Shown here one piece after another: positions 1 through 9,254 of a stretch of DNA of 64,000 bases; the stretch's first letter is position 1; each line of letters begins with the position of its first letter. This DNA comes from Kitasatospora atroaurantiaca (GTDB taxonomy: Bacteria > Actinomycetota > Actinomycetes > Streptomycetales > Streptomycetaceae), in the NCBI RefSeq assembly GCF_007828955.1, contig NZ_VIVR01000001.1:310001-374000 (forward strand), given 5' to 3'. The translations under genes and the position numbers were made by a program. The notes under the pieces were generated by a model, which did not search any database, was not told the origin of the DNA, and saw nothing but the letters and a program-made list of their open reading frames with translations.

Positions 1-864
1 GTCGAGGAGCTGGCCCGGCTCGCGGATCGCTCGCTGCGCGCCAAGCGGTTCCGGGCGGGCTACTACCTCAACCACGTCTTCGGCGATCCGGCCCACCTGA
101 TCACCGACGGCCGGAGGTCGTACGTCTTCGGCCGGCGCCTGGAGCGCACGGTCTGGCCGTACTTCGTGAAGCGGATCCTCACCGACTTCGCCGTCGATCA
201 CGGCTACCTGCACCTGAAGGCCGCCGCATTCGTTCTCGGCGACGGCGGGGCGACACTGCTGATCGGCCCCAACGCGGGCGGAAAGACGGTGTTCCTCACC
301 CAGGCCTGCCTGGACGGCGCTCGCTTCCTGTCCAACACCCATCTGCTGGTGCGGGACGGGTTCGCCCACGGTGTCCCGTCGGCCGTGCGGGTCCGGCGGG
401 ACGCCTCGTTCGGGGCGCTGATCGACCGGCACGGGCTCACCGCCCACCTGGAGGCCGGGGACTTCGTGGCCCCGCCCGAGCTGCTGTTCACGAGCGGGCC
501 GGTCGACTCCGCGCCGATCCGCAACATCGTCATCACCGACTACAACCCGTCCGGACGGCCCGGGTTCGAGGAGATCACGGCCGCCAGGTCCGAGCTCTTC
601 CTCGACCAGTTCGCCTTCGCCGTGACCACCTACGGGCTGAAGGACGACCTGATGACGCACTGCGGTGGCGACGTCGAGCGGTTCACCGGTGTGCTGGGCA
701 CCATGAAGGACCAGCTTGCCGAACTCGTCGGCGGCGCACGGTGCTTCCGGTCCAATGTCGACATGCTCGATCCGGCCGCGCGGGCAGCGGTGCTCGCCGA
801 GCTGGGCGGTGCCGACGCGGCTCCGGCCGCCGTCGCGTCCGGGTCGCGGGCCGCGGCCAGGTGA
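1..864 (+). CDS. HPr kinase/PEPCK-like P-loop protein, 5' truncated
   Basis: The frame is open from the first base, so the gene starts left of the window; the next in-frame ATG/GTG (166) lies inside the conserved region. A Walker A motif GPNAGGKT is followed by a segment with HprK/PEPCK-like spacing. This suggests an ATP-dependent kinase fold acting on an unknown small molecule or protein. The tail is Ala-rich and low complexity. Its stop overlaps the GTG of the EamA transporter gene (GTGA), so the two are translationally coupled. Substrate and true length cannot be read here. The fold call is by motif and overall look only. Confidence 0.6.
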   Translation, partial: VEELARLADRSLRAKRFRAGYYLNHVFGDPAHLITDGRRSYVFGRRLERTVWPYFVKRILTDFAVDHGYLHLKAAAFVLGDGGATLLIGPNAGGKTVFLTQACLDGARFLSNTHLLVRDGFAHGVPSAVRVRRDASFGALIDRHGLTAHLEAGDFVAPPELLFTSGPVDSAPIRNIVITDYNPSGRPGFEEITAARSELFLDQFAFAVTTYGLKDDLMTHCGGDVERFTGVLGTMKDQLAELVGGARCFRSNVDMLDPAARAAVLAELGGADAAPAAVASGSRAAAR

Positions 865-1727
865 CGCCGGTCGTTGTGGCGGTGGTGCTCGTCGCCGCCG
901 TCACGCACGCCAGTTGGAACGCCGTGGCGCACAGCCTCAAGGACGAGCTGGCCGGGCTCTGCCTGGTCGGTGTCGGCCGGACCGCGTGCGGGCTGGGCCT
1001 CGCCTGCCTCGCACCGGTCCCGGCCGCCGCGGCCTGGCCCTACCTGCTGCTGTCGGTCGGGCTGCACGTCGGGTATCAGATCCTGCTGATGCGCTCCTTC
1101 CGGCTGGGCGACTTCGGGCAGGTCTACCCGATCGCCCGGGGTACGGCTCCGCTGGTGGTCACCCTGGTCGCCGCGGTGTTCGTCGGCGAGCGGCTGCACG
1201 GGTCGAGTGCGTTCGGCGTCGCGGTGGCCTCGGTCGGCCTGGTGGGTCTGGCGTTGTGGGGCCTGCGCTCCCGTCGAGGCCCCGGGGCGGGTGCCGGGCC
1301 GGGAGTGGCCCCCGCCGTGGCCGCCGCCGTTGCCACCGGCCTGGCCATCGCGGCGTACACGGTGGTCGACGGCCTCGGGGTCCGTTCCTCGGCGGCGGTG
1401 CTCGGCTACATCGCCTGGCTGATGGTCCTGGACGGCGCCGCCGTCCCGCTCTACGCCGTTCTCACGCACGGGCGCGGGCTCGCCGAGCGGCTGCGGCCGG
1501 TCACCGCCCGCGGCCTGCTCGGCGGCGTCATGTCGGTGCTGTCCTACGGTCTCGTGCTCTGGGCCCAGGCGCACGCCCCGCTCGCGCCCGTCGCCGTCCT
1601 GCGCGAGTCCAGCATCATCGTCGGTGCAGGCATCGGGGCGGTCTTCTTCAAGGAACGGTTCGGCGGAGCACGTATGGCTGCCGCCGGTGTGATGCTCGCC
1701 GGTATCGCACTGATTCTCTGGCAGTAG
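861..1727 (+). CDS. EamA/DMT-family transporter
   Basis: A 288-residue integral membrane protein made of two repeated halves of about five hydrophobic segments each, the usual EamA layout. Family signatures include the PIARGTAPLVV stretch in the first half and the PVAVLRESSIIVGAGIGAVFFKERF stretch near the end of the second. Members export metabolites or amino acids, but substrate cannot be told from sequence. The GTG at 861 overlaps the upstream stop and begins directly at the first membrane segment. An earlier in-frame ATG at 741 would add a hydrophilic leader overlapping the kinase gene and is less likely. Nine bases separate it from the CYTH gene. Confidence 0.85.
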   Translation: MTPVVVAVVLVAAVTHASWNAVAHSLKDELAGLCLVGVGRTACGLGLACLAPVPAAAAWPYLLLSVGLHVGYQILLMRSFRLGDFGQVYPIARGTAPLVVTLVAAVFVGERLHGSSAFGVAVASVGLVGLALWGLRSRRGPGAGAGPGVAPAVAAAVATGLAIAAYTVVDGLGVRSSAAVLGYIAWLMVLDGAAVPLYAVLTHGRGLAERLRPVTARGLLGGVMSVLSYGLVLWAQAHAPLAPVAVLRESSIIVGAGIGAVFFKERFGGARMAAAGVMLAGIALILWQ

Positions 1728-1736
1728 GAGAGAGAC

Positions 1737-2204
1737 ATGGCTGTGGAGATCGAGAAGAAGTACCTGCTGTCCGGCGACGGATGGCGGGCCGAGGTGGTGT
1801 CCGGCGAGAGCATCACCCAGGGGTACCTCTCGATGGACCGCGAGCGGGAGGTGAGGGTCCGTCTGGTCGGCGACGGCGCCGCCTTCCTCACCGTGAAGGG
1901 CCGCCGGGTCGGCCCGGCCCGCCTGGAGTTCGAGTACCCCATCCCTGCCGCGGACGCCCGCGAACTGCTCGCCCTCTGCCTCGGCGCTCCGCTGCACAAG
2001 CACCGCCACCACCTCGGCCGCACCCCGGGCCGCTGGATCGTCGACGAGTACACCGGCGCCAACGCCGGACTGCTCGTCGCCGAGGTCGAGTGGGACGAGG
2101 GACAGGCCGAGCCCCCCACTCCGTCCTGGATCGGCCCCGACGTCAGCGCCGATCCCCGCTACTCCAACGCCTCCCTCACCCGTACCCCGTACACCTCCTG
2201 GTGA
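1737..2204 (+). CDS. CYTH domain protein (triphosphate tunnel metalloenzyme family)
   Basis: A 155-residue single-domain protein. The opening EIEKKYLL is the ExExK signature of CYTH enzymes. Later charged strands such as REVRVRLVGD, FLTVKG and EFEYPI supply the Arg/Lys/Glu lining of the tunnel that binds triphosphates and metal. Close relatives act as inorganic triphosphatases, thiamine triphosphatases or class IV adenylate cyclases; which applies here is unknown. AGGAGAGAG upstream supports the ATG. It is probably co-transcribed with the kinase-like gene and the EamA transporter, a grouping that hints at a shared pathway using phosphorylated or nucleotide-like compounds. Confidence 0.85.
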   Translation: MAVEIEKKYLLSGDGWRAEVVSGESITQGYLSMDREREVRVRLVGDGAAFLTVKGRRVGPARLEFEYPIPAADARELLALCLGAPLHKHRHHLGRTPGRWIVDEYTGANAGLLVAEVEWDEGQAEPPTPSWIGPDVSADPRYSNASLTRTPYTSW

Positions 2205-2284
2205 TCGGCCCACGGCAGCGCCGGGCCCACCGGGTGATCCGGGTTGGAACCTGATCGCGGCCGCCGTTCTCCCGAGGAGGGGAT

Positions 2285-3343
2285 GTGAGAGTTTCGCTCG
2301 ACCGTTTGCGTCCGTCGGACGGTGTGTCCGCATCCGGTCCGGTGCTGCACCCGTTTCGTCGGGCGGGCCGACCGCCGGCGCTGTTCGTGCTGGAACAGCG
2401 CCGTGGCGGTGTCCTGCTCCAGCGGGGCGTCATCGGGGCGGTCGAGCTGTCCGGGTTCGCAGAGCGAAGGGTGCTGCCGCACGAGGAGGTTCACGCCGTT
2501 GGTGTCCAGCGGCAGCGATCGCTGGCCGGTCGAAACGGCGGCTGGAACGAGCCCGTGCTGCTCGCGCAGCAGGGCGTGGGGAGCCTCGATGCGGCATTGG
2601 CAGCCGTGGCTTGCGGAGAGCCCGCCTGGTCGGTGCTCGCTGCGGACGGCGTGCGTCACTGCTACTGGCCGGTGCCGGATCCTGCCGCGCAGGAGTGGAT
2701 CACCGGGCAGGTAGGGAGTCGGCCTGCGCTGATCGCCGACGGGCATCATCGCTATGCGGCCGCGCTGGCCCTCCAACTCGAGTACGAGGGGCTGCCGGGT
2801 CCGTGGGACCGGGTTCTCGGGCTGGTGGTCGACAGCGCGGTGCGGCCCCTGACGCTCCGTGCGATCCACCGGTGGCTGCCGATGCTCGACCCCCGGCGGG
2901 TCATCGACCGTGCCCGGCAGATCTTCGCTGTTCACGAGGTGGACGATCGGTTCCTGCCGAGCGCGGGCACGTTGGTGGTTCGCGGCGCCGAAGGCTGTTG
3001 GTCGCTGAGTGCTGTCCGACCGCAGGCAGTGGATGCGGCGTGGGACGGCTGCCCGACGGAATGGCGGACGATCGACAGTGCCCTGGTGGACCGGCTGATC
3101 CTGGGTTCGATGGGGGATCGTGAAGCCGCGGCGGTGAACTACGTGCACGGTGAGCCGGACGGCGCTCTACCGGAGGTGGGCCGCGGCACACTCATCGCGC
3201 TGGCTGCTCCTGCTGAGGGACTGGTCCACCGGCTGGCTCTGGCCGGAATCCGTATGCCGGCCAAGGCCACATCCTTCGGTCCCAAACCCCTGCCCGGGCA
3301 GTTGTCCTATCTCTTCGATGCCCACCTGCGGAAGCGGGTGTAA
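2285..3343 (+). CDS. DUF1015 family protein
   Basis: A 352-residue cytosolic protein. It shows DUF1015 hallmarks: LIADGHHRYAAAL (about residues 152-164), the central VNYVHG, and the C-terminal MPAKATSFGPKPLPGQL. DUF1015 proteins are annotated as SerC-like or of unknown function, and no reaction can be assigned. A GAGGAGG ribosome site stands just before the GTG start. It lies 80 bases after the CYTH gene, so co-transcription is possible but not shown. A convergent methyltransferase follows. Confidence 0.85.
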   Translation: MRVSLDRLRPSDGVSASGPVLHPFRRAGRPPALFVLEQRRGGVLLQRGVIGAVELSGFAERRVLPHEEVHAVGVQRQRSLAGRNGGWNEPVLLAQQGVGSLDAALAAVACGEPAWSVLAADGVRHCYWPVPDPAAQEWITGQVGSRPALIADGHHRYAAALALQLEYEGLPGPWDRVLGLVVDSAVRPLTLRAIHRWLPMLDPRRVIDRARQIFAVHEVDDRFLPSAGTLVVRGAEGCWSLSAVRPQAVDAAWDGCPTEWRTIDSALVDRLILGSMGDREAAAVNYVHGEPDGALPEVGRGTLIALAAPAEGLVHRLALAGIRMPAKATSFGPKPLPGQLSYLFDAHLRKRV

Positions 3344-3491
3344 GGAGTCCGCCAGGAGCCGGAGCTGCAGCGGTCCGGTACGTCGCGCCGGGCGGAGCCG
3401 GTCCGCAGCTTTCGCGTCATCCCGTTCAGGATCCTCAGCAGCAGGTCAGGTGTTGAGTGGTCAGCCGGGCACAGCCAGAGGAATGTCACTA

Positions 3492-4256
3492 CTACTCGGA
3501 TCGCCGACGCGCGAGATGGACTGTGATATCGGCGGCGATCTCGACCGTCTCGGGCAGGACCTGCGCGATCGCGTCGTACGCCTGCTGCCGCCTCGAGTGC
3601 GGCAGTTGGAGATACGCCGACACGGTCGACAGGTGACCAATGTAGTGAGGAGCGCTCACGGTCAAGCGCCGCTTGACGACGGCCTGCTGAACGTCGGAGA
3701 ACAACTGAGACCGCTGCAGCTCCGTGCCCGGCCACTGCATCTCCTCATCCGGAGCGGTCCCGTCGGGAGACGGAAACTCATCGCTCTCCAGGAACGGCGC
3801 CCGTGCCGCACGCACAGATTCCTCAACAGCCGGGTCGGCCAGCTGAACCGGGCCACCGAATGAGGCAAACACACCCTCTGGTTCCAGTAGCGCGGCCACA
3901 CGTGACCACCGGCCCTCCGGGCGTGTCCAGTGCAGGGCCGCTGCCGCATAGACCAACCCGTACGTTTCACCCGGCCGCAGGTCCTCGAACGCGGCCCGGA
4001 CGGTCCTCACGTTTGCGGGCACCATCCTGCGCAGCTCGGTGAGCATCGCTGCGTCGGGCTCCGTCGCCGTGACCGCGACCCCGTGCTCGGCGAACAGACG
4101 GGTTGCCTTACCTGTCCCTGCACCAATCTCCAGGGCAGTCCGAACCGGCCGGCCCGCATACGTCATCACCAGGTCGAAGAGCTCTTTGGGATACCCCGGC
4201 CGGAACCGTTCGTAGGCTTCCGCGATCGCGCCGAAGCTCAGTGCACGAGCAGACAT
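3492..4256 (-). CDS. Class I SAM-dependent methyltransferase
   Basis: A 254-residue protein of the Methyltransf_11/25 type. The N-terminus (FGAIAEAYERFRPGYP) is typical of small-molecule methyltransferases. Motif I is ALEIGAGTGKAT, the acidic end of strand 2 is TATEPD, and the post-I region (LVYAAAALHW) completes the SAM pocket. Substrate unknown. The ATG at 4256 starts right at the conserved N-terminus; an ATG three codons upstream (4265) is equally possible. The gene is alone on its strand and convergent with DUF1015. Confidence 0.85.
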   Translation of the reverse strand: MSARALSFGAIAEAYERFRPGYPKELFDLVMTYAGRPVRTALEIGAGTGKATRLFAEHGVAVTATEPDAAMLTELRRMVPANVRTVRAAFEDLRPGETYGLVYAAAALHWTRPEGRWSRVAALLEPEGVFASFGGPVQLADPAVEESVRAARAPFLESDEFPSPDGTAPDEEMQWPGTELQRSQLFSDVQQAVVKRRLTVSAPHYIGHLSTVSAYLQLPHSRRQQAYDAIAQVLPETVEIAADITVHLARRRSE

Positions 4257-4714
4257 GCCAAGCATCCTGGCACGACCGGGACAGACGGCGGTCGGGCCTT
4301 CTGTTGTCGTACCGAGCATGGTGAGCGAGCGCGGGTGATCTCCCGCTGGGGCGGGCATGGAAGTAGGGCCTCCAGCCCAGCCCGTGGGTGTCCATCGAGG
4401 TCCTGCCCCCGCACACCTGAGCCCATCTCGTCGTGTCCTCGTCCACGTCGGCAGGCCACTGCTCCGGCGCGTCGAGTGTTCGCGGAGTTCGCCGAGCGCC
4501 CGTAGAACCCCCGGGTGACACACGGTCAGTTCCGGTATCCGCTGGCGGAACTGGGCCCGGAACTCTGCGACTACGAGTAGACGTGTTCCGTTCAAGCGCC
4601 CGTTGCCCGAACATGAGGGGACATGACGTCGGCGCCCCCCATGCTGCCTCTCGGCAGTGCGCCTACGCGCGTAGCACCGCCCTCTGTTACCCCACGGCAC
4701 GAGGAGTCTGACGC
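4257..4714. other. Intergenic region, no gene seen
   Basis: Divergent spacer between the methyltransferase and the secreted protein gene. Open frames here lack ribosome sites and look like codon-bias noise. An 8-bp perfect stem (CAGTTCCG at 4527-4534 with CGGAACTG at 4546-4553) is the only secondary structure noted. A GAGGAG ribosome site for the downstream gene lies at about 4700. Confidence 0.5.
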
Positions 4715-6454
4715 ATGATCAGCAGGACCAGAGGTTTCCGCCCGGTGGCACTGGCCGCCGCAGCCCTGGTGGCACTCGCCTGGCCGGCCGTCGCGCCGCA
4801 CCACGCGGCCGCCGCCGTCACCCCGGCCGTCAAAGCCGCCCCGGCCGCGACGGCCGCCGTCCAGCACCGCGTGCTGTTCGACAACAGCAAGGCCGAGACG
4901 GCCGGCAACGCCGACTGGATCATCAGCACCAGCATCCCCGACCCGCTCGGCCAGAACGCCAACCCCACCACCGAGACCAGCTGGACCGGCGCGATCTCCG
5001 CCTGGGGCGTGGCCCTGCAGAAGACCGGCTCCTACAGCCTCAAGACGCTCCCCTCCGGCTCCACCATCACCTACGGCACCGGCGGCGCGCTCGACCTCGC
5101 CAACTTCGACACCTTCGTCCTCCCCGAGCCGAACATCCGGCTCAGCGCGGCGGAGAAGACGGCTGTGATGACCTTCGTGCAGAACGGCGGCGGGCTCTTC
5201 CTGATCTCCGACCACACCCAGAGCGACCGCAACAACGACGGCTGGGACTCCCCCGCCATCATCAACGACCTGCTGACCAGCAACGGGGTCGACGACAGCG
5301 ACCCCTTCGGCTTCTCGGTCGACCTGCTCAACATCACGACCGACAACCCGCGGGCCATCAGCGATGCGAGCGACCCCGTCCTGCACGGCTCCTTCGGCAC
5401 CGTCACCGGGTCCATCCTGCGCAACGGCACCACCTTCACCCTGAAGCCCGCCGACAACCCCTCCGTCAAGGGCCTGGTGTACCGCACCGGATACAGCGGC
5501 AACACCGGCGCCTTCTTCGTCACCAGCACCTTCGGCAGCGGCCGGGTCGCCATCTGGGGCGACAGCTCCCCCGCCGACGACGGCACCGGACAGTCCGGCA
5601 ACACCCTCTTCAACGGCTGGGACGACCCGGCCGGCACCAACGCCGCCCTCGCCCTCAACGCCACCGCCTGGCTCGCCTCGGGCAGTGGCAGCAGCACCGG
5701 CAGCGTCAGCCTCAACCCCGGCGCGCGGACCGGCACGGTCGGCACCGCCTCCTCCCTCCAGCTCTCGGCCACCGACACCGCCGGCGGCACCCTCAGCTAC
5801 AGCGCGAGCGGCCTGCCCACCGGCCTGTCCGTCAACTCCTCGACCGGCCTGATCAGCGGCACCCCGACCGCCGCCGGCACGTACACCGTCACGGCCACGG
5901 CCACCGACTCCACCGGCCCGTCCGCCTCCGCCACCTTCACCTGGACCATCAGCGCCTCGGGTGGCGGCTGCACGCCCGCCCAGCTGCTCGGCAACCCCGG
6001 CTTCGAGACCGGCTCGGCCGCGCCCTGGACCGAGACCAACTCCGGCGGCAGCAGCACCATCAACAGCAGCACCGGCGAACCCGCCCGCACCGGAAGCTAC
6101 GACGCCTGGCTGGACGGCTACGGCAGCACCACCACCGACACCCTCGCCCAGACGGTGACCCTGCCGGCCGGCTGCAGCACCTACACGCTCAGCTTCTGGC
6201 TGCACATCGACACCGCCGAGACCGGCACGACCTCGTACGACACCCTCAAGGCCCAGGTCCTCAACAGCTCCGGCACCGTGCTGTCCACCCTGGCCACCTA
6301 CTCCAACACCAACGCAGCCGCCGGCTACGTCCAGCGCAGCTTCAACCTGTCCGCCTACGCCGGGCAGACCATCACCCTGAAGTTCACCGGCGCCGAGGAC
6401 TACACCAAGCAGACCTCGTTCGTCCTGGACGACACCGCCGTCAACGTGAGCTGA
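4715..6454 (+). CDS. Secreted multidomain protein (GATase-like domain, Ig-like domain, jelly-roll domain)
   Basis: A 579-residue exported protein. A Sec signal peptide (Arg-rich start, Ala/Val/Leu core, cleavage near AHHAAAA) covers about residues 1-34. Residues about 45-325 form a ThuA/glutamine-amidotransferase-like domain; the stretch VMTFVQNGGGLFLISDH resembles that fold. Residues about 335-415 match a putative Ig (He_PIG) domain with the LPTGLSVNSSTGLISGTPTA-type signature. Residues about 420-579 begin LLGNPGFETG and resemble a carbohydrate-binding-like jelly roll. It probably binds or processes extracellular polymer; no enzyme activity can be named. GAGGAG precedes the ATG and a strong hairpin follows the stop. 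Confidence 0.8.
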   Translation: MISRTRGFRPVALAAAALVALAWPAVAPHHAAAAVTPAVKAAPAATAAVQHRVLFDNSKAETAGNADWIISTSIPDPLGQNANPTTETSWTGAISAWGVALQKTGSYSLKTLPSGSTITYGTGGALDLANFDTFVLPEPNIRLSAAEKTAVMTFVQNGGGLFLISDHTQSDRNNDGWDSPAIINDLLTSNGVDDSDPFGFSVDLLNITTDNPRAISDASDPVLHGSFGTVTGSILRNGTTFTLKPADNPSVKGLVYRTGYSGNTGAFFVTSTFGSGRVAIWGDSSPADDGTGQSGNTLFNGWDDPAGTNAALALNATAWLASGSGSSTGSVSLNPGARTGTVGTASSLQLSATDTAGGTLSYSASGLPTGLSVNSSTGLISGTPTAAGTYTVTATATDSTGPSASATFTWTISASGGGCTPAQLLGNPGFETGSAAPWTETNSGGSSTINSSTGEPARTGSYDAWLDGYGSTTTDTLAQTVTLPAGCSTYTLSFWLHIDTAETGTTSYDTLKAQVLNSSGTVLSTLATYSNTNAAAGYVQRSFNLSAYAGQTITLKFTGAEDYTKQTSFVLDDTAVNVS

Positions 6455-6461
6455 CCCGCAC

Positions 6462-6495
6462 CACGGCTGCCCCCACCGAGGCGGGGGCAGCCGTG
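6462..6495 (+). terminator. Intrinsic-type hairpin terminator
   Basis: A perfect 13-bp stem (CACGGCTGCCCCC with GGGGGCAGCCGTG) and an 8-base loop, eight bases after the stop of the secreted protein gene. There is no T-run, as is usual in streptomycetes. Confidence 0.85.
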
Positions 6496-6582
6496 CGGCG
6501 CAGCCGAGACGATCACGCACCGGAAGGCCGTGGCCAGGTAATCGGGCGACAGATCGAGTACCGATGGTGCAGGGTTCACCAC

Positions 6583-7509
6583 GTGCCTAACCTTGCGCCA
6601 CAGCAGTTGCCGGCCGGCTATCGGAACCGCTCGGCGACGACCGTCGATGCCCAGGAGATCCACCGTCTGGTCGCCGCGTGCGAGCGTGAGCTGCACGGCC
6701 GCGTCGACACCGATCCCGGGGCGATCGTCGCCGACCTCGCAATGCCCGGCCTGGACCTGGCGGTCGACACCCTGCTTGTGCACGACTCGGCCGGGGAACT
6801 GGTCGCCAGAGCCTGGGTGAAGGGCGGTCGGCGGGCAGAGATCGACGTCCACCCCGGGCACCGCGGGCGAGGCCTGGGCCGCTGGCTGCTCGACTGGGCA
6901 GAACTGCGGGCCTGCCAGTCGGGCAGCGAACGGCTCGCGCAGACGGTATCGGACGAGGACCGCGCGGCCATCGACCTGTTGCGGTCTCACGGGTACGGCC
7001 CGTTCGTCACCCAGTGGTTGCTGGCGATCGCGATGCCCACCGAACCGACAGTGCCCGAGCCGCCGGCCGGCATCACGGTGCGGCCGTTCCGGCCCGGGGA
7101 TGAACGAGCGGCTTACCGGCTCACCGAGGACGCCTTCGACGAGTGGCAGAAGCGCCGGAAGTCCTATGACGAGTGGGCCCGGCACACCGTCGAGCGCGCC
7201 ACCTTTGCACCAGCGGCGTCGCCGGCGGCATTCGCCGGCGACCACATGGTCGGCGCTGTGCTGTCGGTGAGAACCCCGGGCACCGATGAGGGGTACATCG
7301 AGCGGGTCGCAGTCCGGCACGACCACCGCAACCGGGGGATCGCCGGCACCCTGCTGCAGTACGCGTACCGCAGCTTCCACCAACAGGGGCAACGAACCTG
7401 CACCCTGTGGACGCACTCGGAGACCGGCGCGCTGCCGTTCTACGAGCGGCTGGGCATGACGGTCCGACGCAGCTCCACGGTCTACGGCAAGCCGCTCACC
7501 GGCAGGTAG
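6583..7509 (+). CDS. Tandem GNAT-family acetyltransferase
   Basis: About 308 residues with two GNAT domains. The first carries an acetyl-CoA loop HRGRGLGRWLL; the second carries HRNRGIAGTLL and a C-terminal NPWYERLG-like strand (LPFYERLGM). The layout resembles mycothiol-synthase-like tandem GNATs, but the substrate is not predictable. The GTG at 6583 with AGGG upstream is chosen; a longer reading from 6493 would begin inside the upstream terminator. A short GC hairpin (CCCGCC/GGCGGG, 7510-7523) follows the stop. Confidence 0.8.
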   Translation: MPNLAPQQLPAGYRNRSATTVDAQEIHRLVAACERELHGRVDTDPGAIVADLAMPGLDLAVDTLLVHDSAGELVARAWVKGGRRAEIDVHPGHRGRGLGRWLLDWAELRACQSGSERLAQTVSDEDRAAIDLLRSHGYGPFVTQWLLAIAMPTEPTVPEPPAGITVRPFRPGDERAAYRLTEDAFDEWQKRRKSYDEWARHTVERATFAPAASPAAFAGDHMVGAVLSVRTPGTDEGYIERVAVRHDHRNRGIAGTLLQYAYRSFHQQGQRTCTLWTHSETGALPFYERLGMTVRRSSTVYGKPLTGR

Positions 7510-7556
7510 CCCGCCGAGGCGGGGGCCCGAAGAGCAGGAGCATCCCGCAGCAGTCG

Positions 7557-7775
7557 TCAGGCCGTTGCCGCGCCGCGTACCACCAGGTCGGCGAGCAGCT
7601 CCCGGGTGGCCTCGGCCACGGCGTCCACCGCCTGCTCGAAGGCGTCGCGGTTGTGCGCGGCAGGCACCCGGAATCCCGAGACCTTGCGGACGTACTGCAA
7701 CGCCGCCGCGTGGATGTCCTCGTCGGTGACGTCGGGCGTCACGGGAGGTCTGAGGGTCTTGATACTCCGGCACAT
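7557..7775 (-). CDS. DUF2277 domain protein
   Basis: A 72-residue protein covering the whole DUF2277 family: it starts MCRSIKTLRPP and contains AALQYVRKVSGFR and AAHNRDAFEQAVD. The conserved Cys-2 near the start may bind metal, but the function is unknown. It lies 21 bases after the DUF6777 gene on the same strand and may share its transcript. Confidence 0.9.
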   Translation of the reverse strand: MCRSIKTLRPPVTPDVTDEDIHAAALQYVRKVSGFRVPAAHNRDAFEQAVDAVAEATRELLADLVVRGAATA

Positions 7776-7796
7776 GCCTCCAGTGTCCCCCGACCC

Positions 7797-9068
7797 TCAC
7801 CGGGCCGGCGACGAGTACAGGGCCTCCGGCGACGAGCCGACGGAGGTGGACGACCCGGATCCGCCGGACGGGTGCGCCTGCGACCCGGATGCGGGCGAGG
7901 ACGGCGCCGACGACCCGGGGTGGGCGGGCGAGGTGGTGTGCCGTGAGGCCGACGGCGAGGCCGAACCGGACGCGCCACCTCCGCCGACGGACGCGGCGAA
8001 GGACTCGCCGCTCGACGGATCGACCACCACGATCGTGTTCACCGGCGCCGGCGCCGGGGTGACCACCACCACCTCGTGCTCCTTGAAGGCCGGCCAGGGC
8101 GTACCGGTGTAGGTCGGAGCGGTCTTCGTGACGGCCGGCGGCAGCAGCGGGTTGCCGCAGGCGCAGCGCACCCTGGGCAGCCCGCGTGAGTCGACGAGCA
8201 CCGCCGTCCCGGCCTGCAGCACCGCCTGGTACGCCGTCGCCGCACCGTTGCTGAACCCGTGGTTGGTGACCCGGGTGTCGGCCCGCAGCACCACCGAGGT
8301 GAGCGACCTGAGGTACGAGGAGATGGCGTTCGGCTCGATGCCCTCGACCCCGGCCCAGGCGCGGCCCTTGTCGGGGTTGGCGTTCAGGAAGGCGGCGAGC
8401 TTCGGCACGTCGCAGGTGGTGGCGTTCTTGCTGCCGCCGTACAGGCCCACCTCCGAGCCCTGCACGGTGACGGTTCCCGCTGCCCCGGTCGAGCCGGAGA
8501 CCGTCGCGTGGGCGGACGGGGTGGCCGAGGCCGCTGCGACCGAACCGGTGAACGGGTCGGGCCCGGCCGCGCCGACCGGTTGAAGGGCCACCTGCGGCGC
8601 CGCCTCGACCTTGGAGCTGCTTCCCTGGCTCACCAGGACGGCCGCGAGCACGCCCGCGACCACCGCCGCTCCCACCACCGGTGCGATCACCCGCGGGTTG
8701 CGCCACCACGGCCGTCGCGGGCCTTCGCCCGACGCGGTGACCAGTGTCCGCGGCCCGCCGGGCGGCTGCGAGGGCGGTCCTCCGGACACCCCGGAAGGGC
8801 TGGAGGGGCTGGACTGGCCGGACGCACGCGTCGCGTCGGGCCCTCCGGCGGCCCCGCCGCCGGAGGGAGCCCCCGACGAGGGGCCGGAGAGCGGCCCGGA
8901 GGGAGGGCCCGCGGGAGGCCCCGATGCCCCGGACGGCGGAACGCCCGACCCGGAGCTCGGCCCGGAACCCGACCCGGACGGTGACCCCGAGGACGGTCCG
9001 GACGGCGGTTGCGACGGCGGCCCTGACGGCGGCTCGGACGGGGGTTCCGACGGCGGTTGGGAATTCAC
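7797..9068 (-). CDS. DUF6777-like membrane-anchored protein
   Basis: 423 residues. About residues 1-115 are a cytosolic Pro/Ser/Gly low-complexity tail built of PPSG/PSG repeats, mirrored in the DNA by GACGGCGG-like repeats. A single membrane helix (VIAPVVGAAVVAGVLAAVLV, about 130-150) follows, then an extracytoplasmic domain of about 200 residues with DVPKLAAFLNANPDKGRAWA, typical of DUF6777. The three Cys include a C-x-C pair. The tail is again Ser/Gly rich. Divergent from the streptophobe gene, 186 bases apart. Role unknown; in streptomycetes such proteins often sit beside kinases and FHA proteins, as here. Confidence 0.75.
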   Translation of the reverse strand: MNSQPPSEPPSEPPSGPPSQPPSGPSSGSPSGSGSGPSSGSGVPPSGASGPPAGPPSGPLSGPSSGAPSGGGAAGGPDATRASGQSSPSSPSGVSGGPPSQPPGGPRTLVTASGEGPRRPWWRNPRVIAPVVGAAVVAGVLAAVLVSQGSSSKVEAAPQVALQPVGAAGPDPFTGSVAAASATPSAHATVSGSTGAAGTVTVQGSEVGLYGGSKNATTCDVPKLAAFLNANPDKGRAWAGVEGIEPNAISSYLRSLTSVVLRADTRVTNHGFSNGAATAYQAVLQAGTAVLVDSRGLPRVRCACGNPLLPPAVTKTAPTYTGTPWPAFKEHEVVVVTPAPAPVNTIVVVDPSSGESFAASVGGGGASGSASPSASRHTTSPAHPGSSAPSSPASGSQAHPSGGSGSSTSVGSSPEALYSSPAR

Positions 9069-9254
9069 GGCCTGCCTCCCACAGCTGGTCTCCCCCGCTG
9101 CCTCATTGTCTGGCCCGTACGCCCGCCCGCAACCGCTGAGGGGCCGCCACCTGGCCCACCGACAGCTCGCCGGAGCCCGGCCCGTGCCCGAGGCTGGAGG
9201 TGCCCGGCTCGGAACGGGGCCGGTGACGGCGCCTCACACCCGCCAGGAGTCAGC

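Noticed and set aside
4592..6520. 642-codon open frame on the minus strand
   Set aside because: Antisense to the secreted multidomain protein; Gly/Val/Ala-rich shadow.
6400..8709. 769-codon open frame on the minus strand
   Set aside because: Antisense or out of frame to the tandem GNAT and the DUF2277/DUF6777 genes, which have clear families; Arg/Gly-rich translation.
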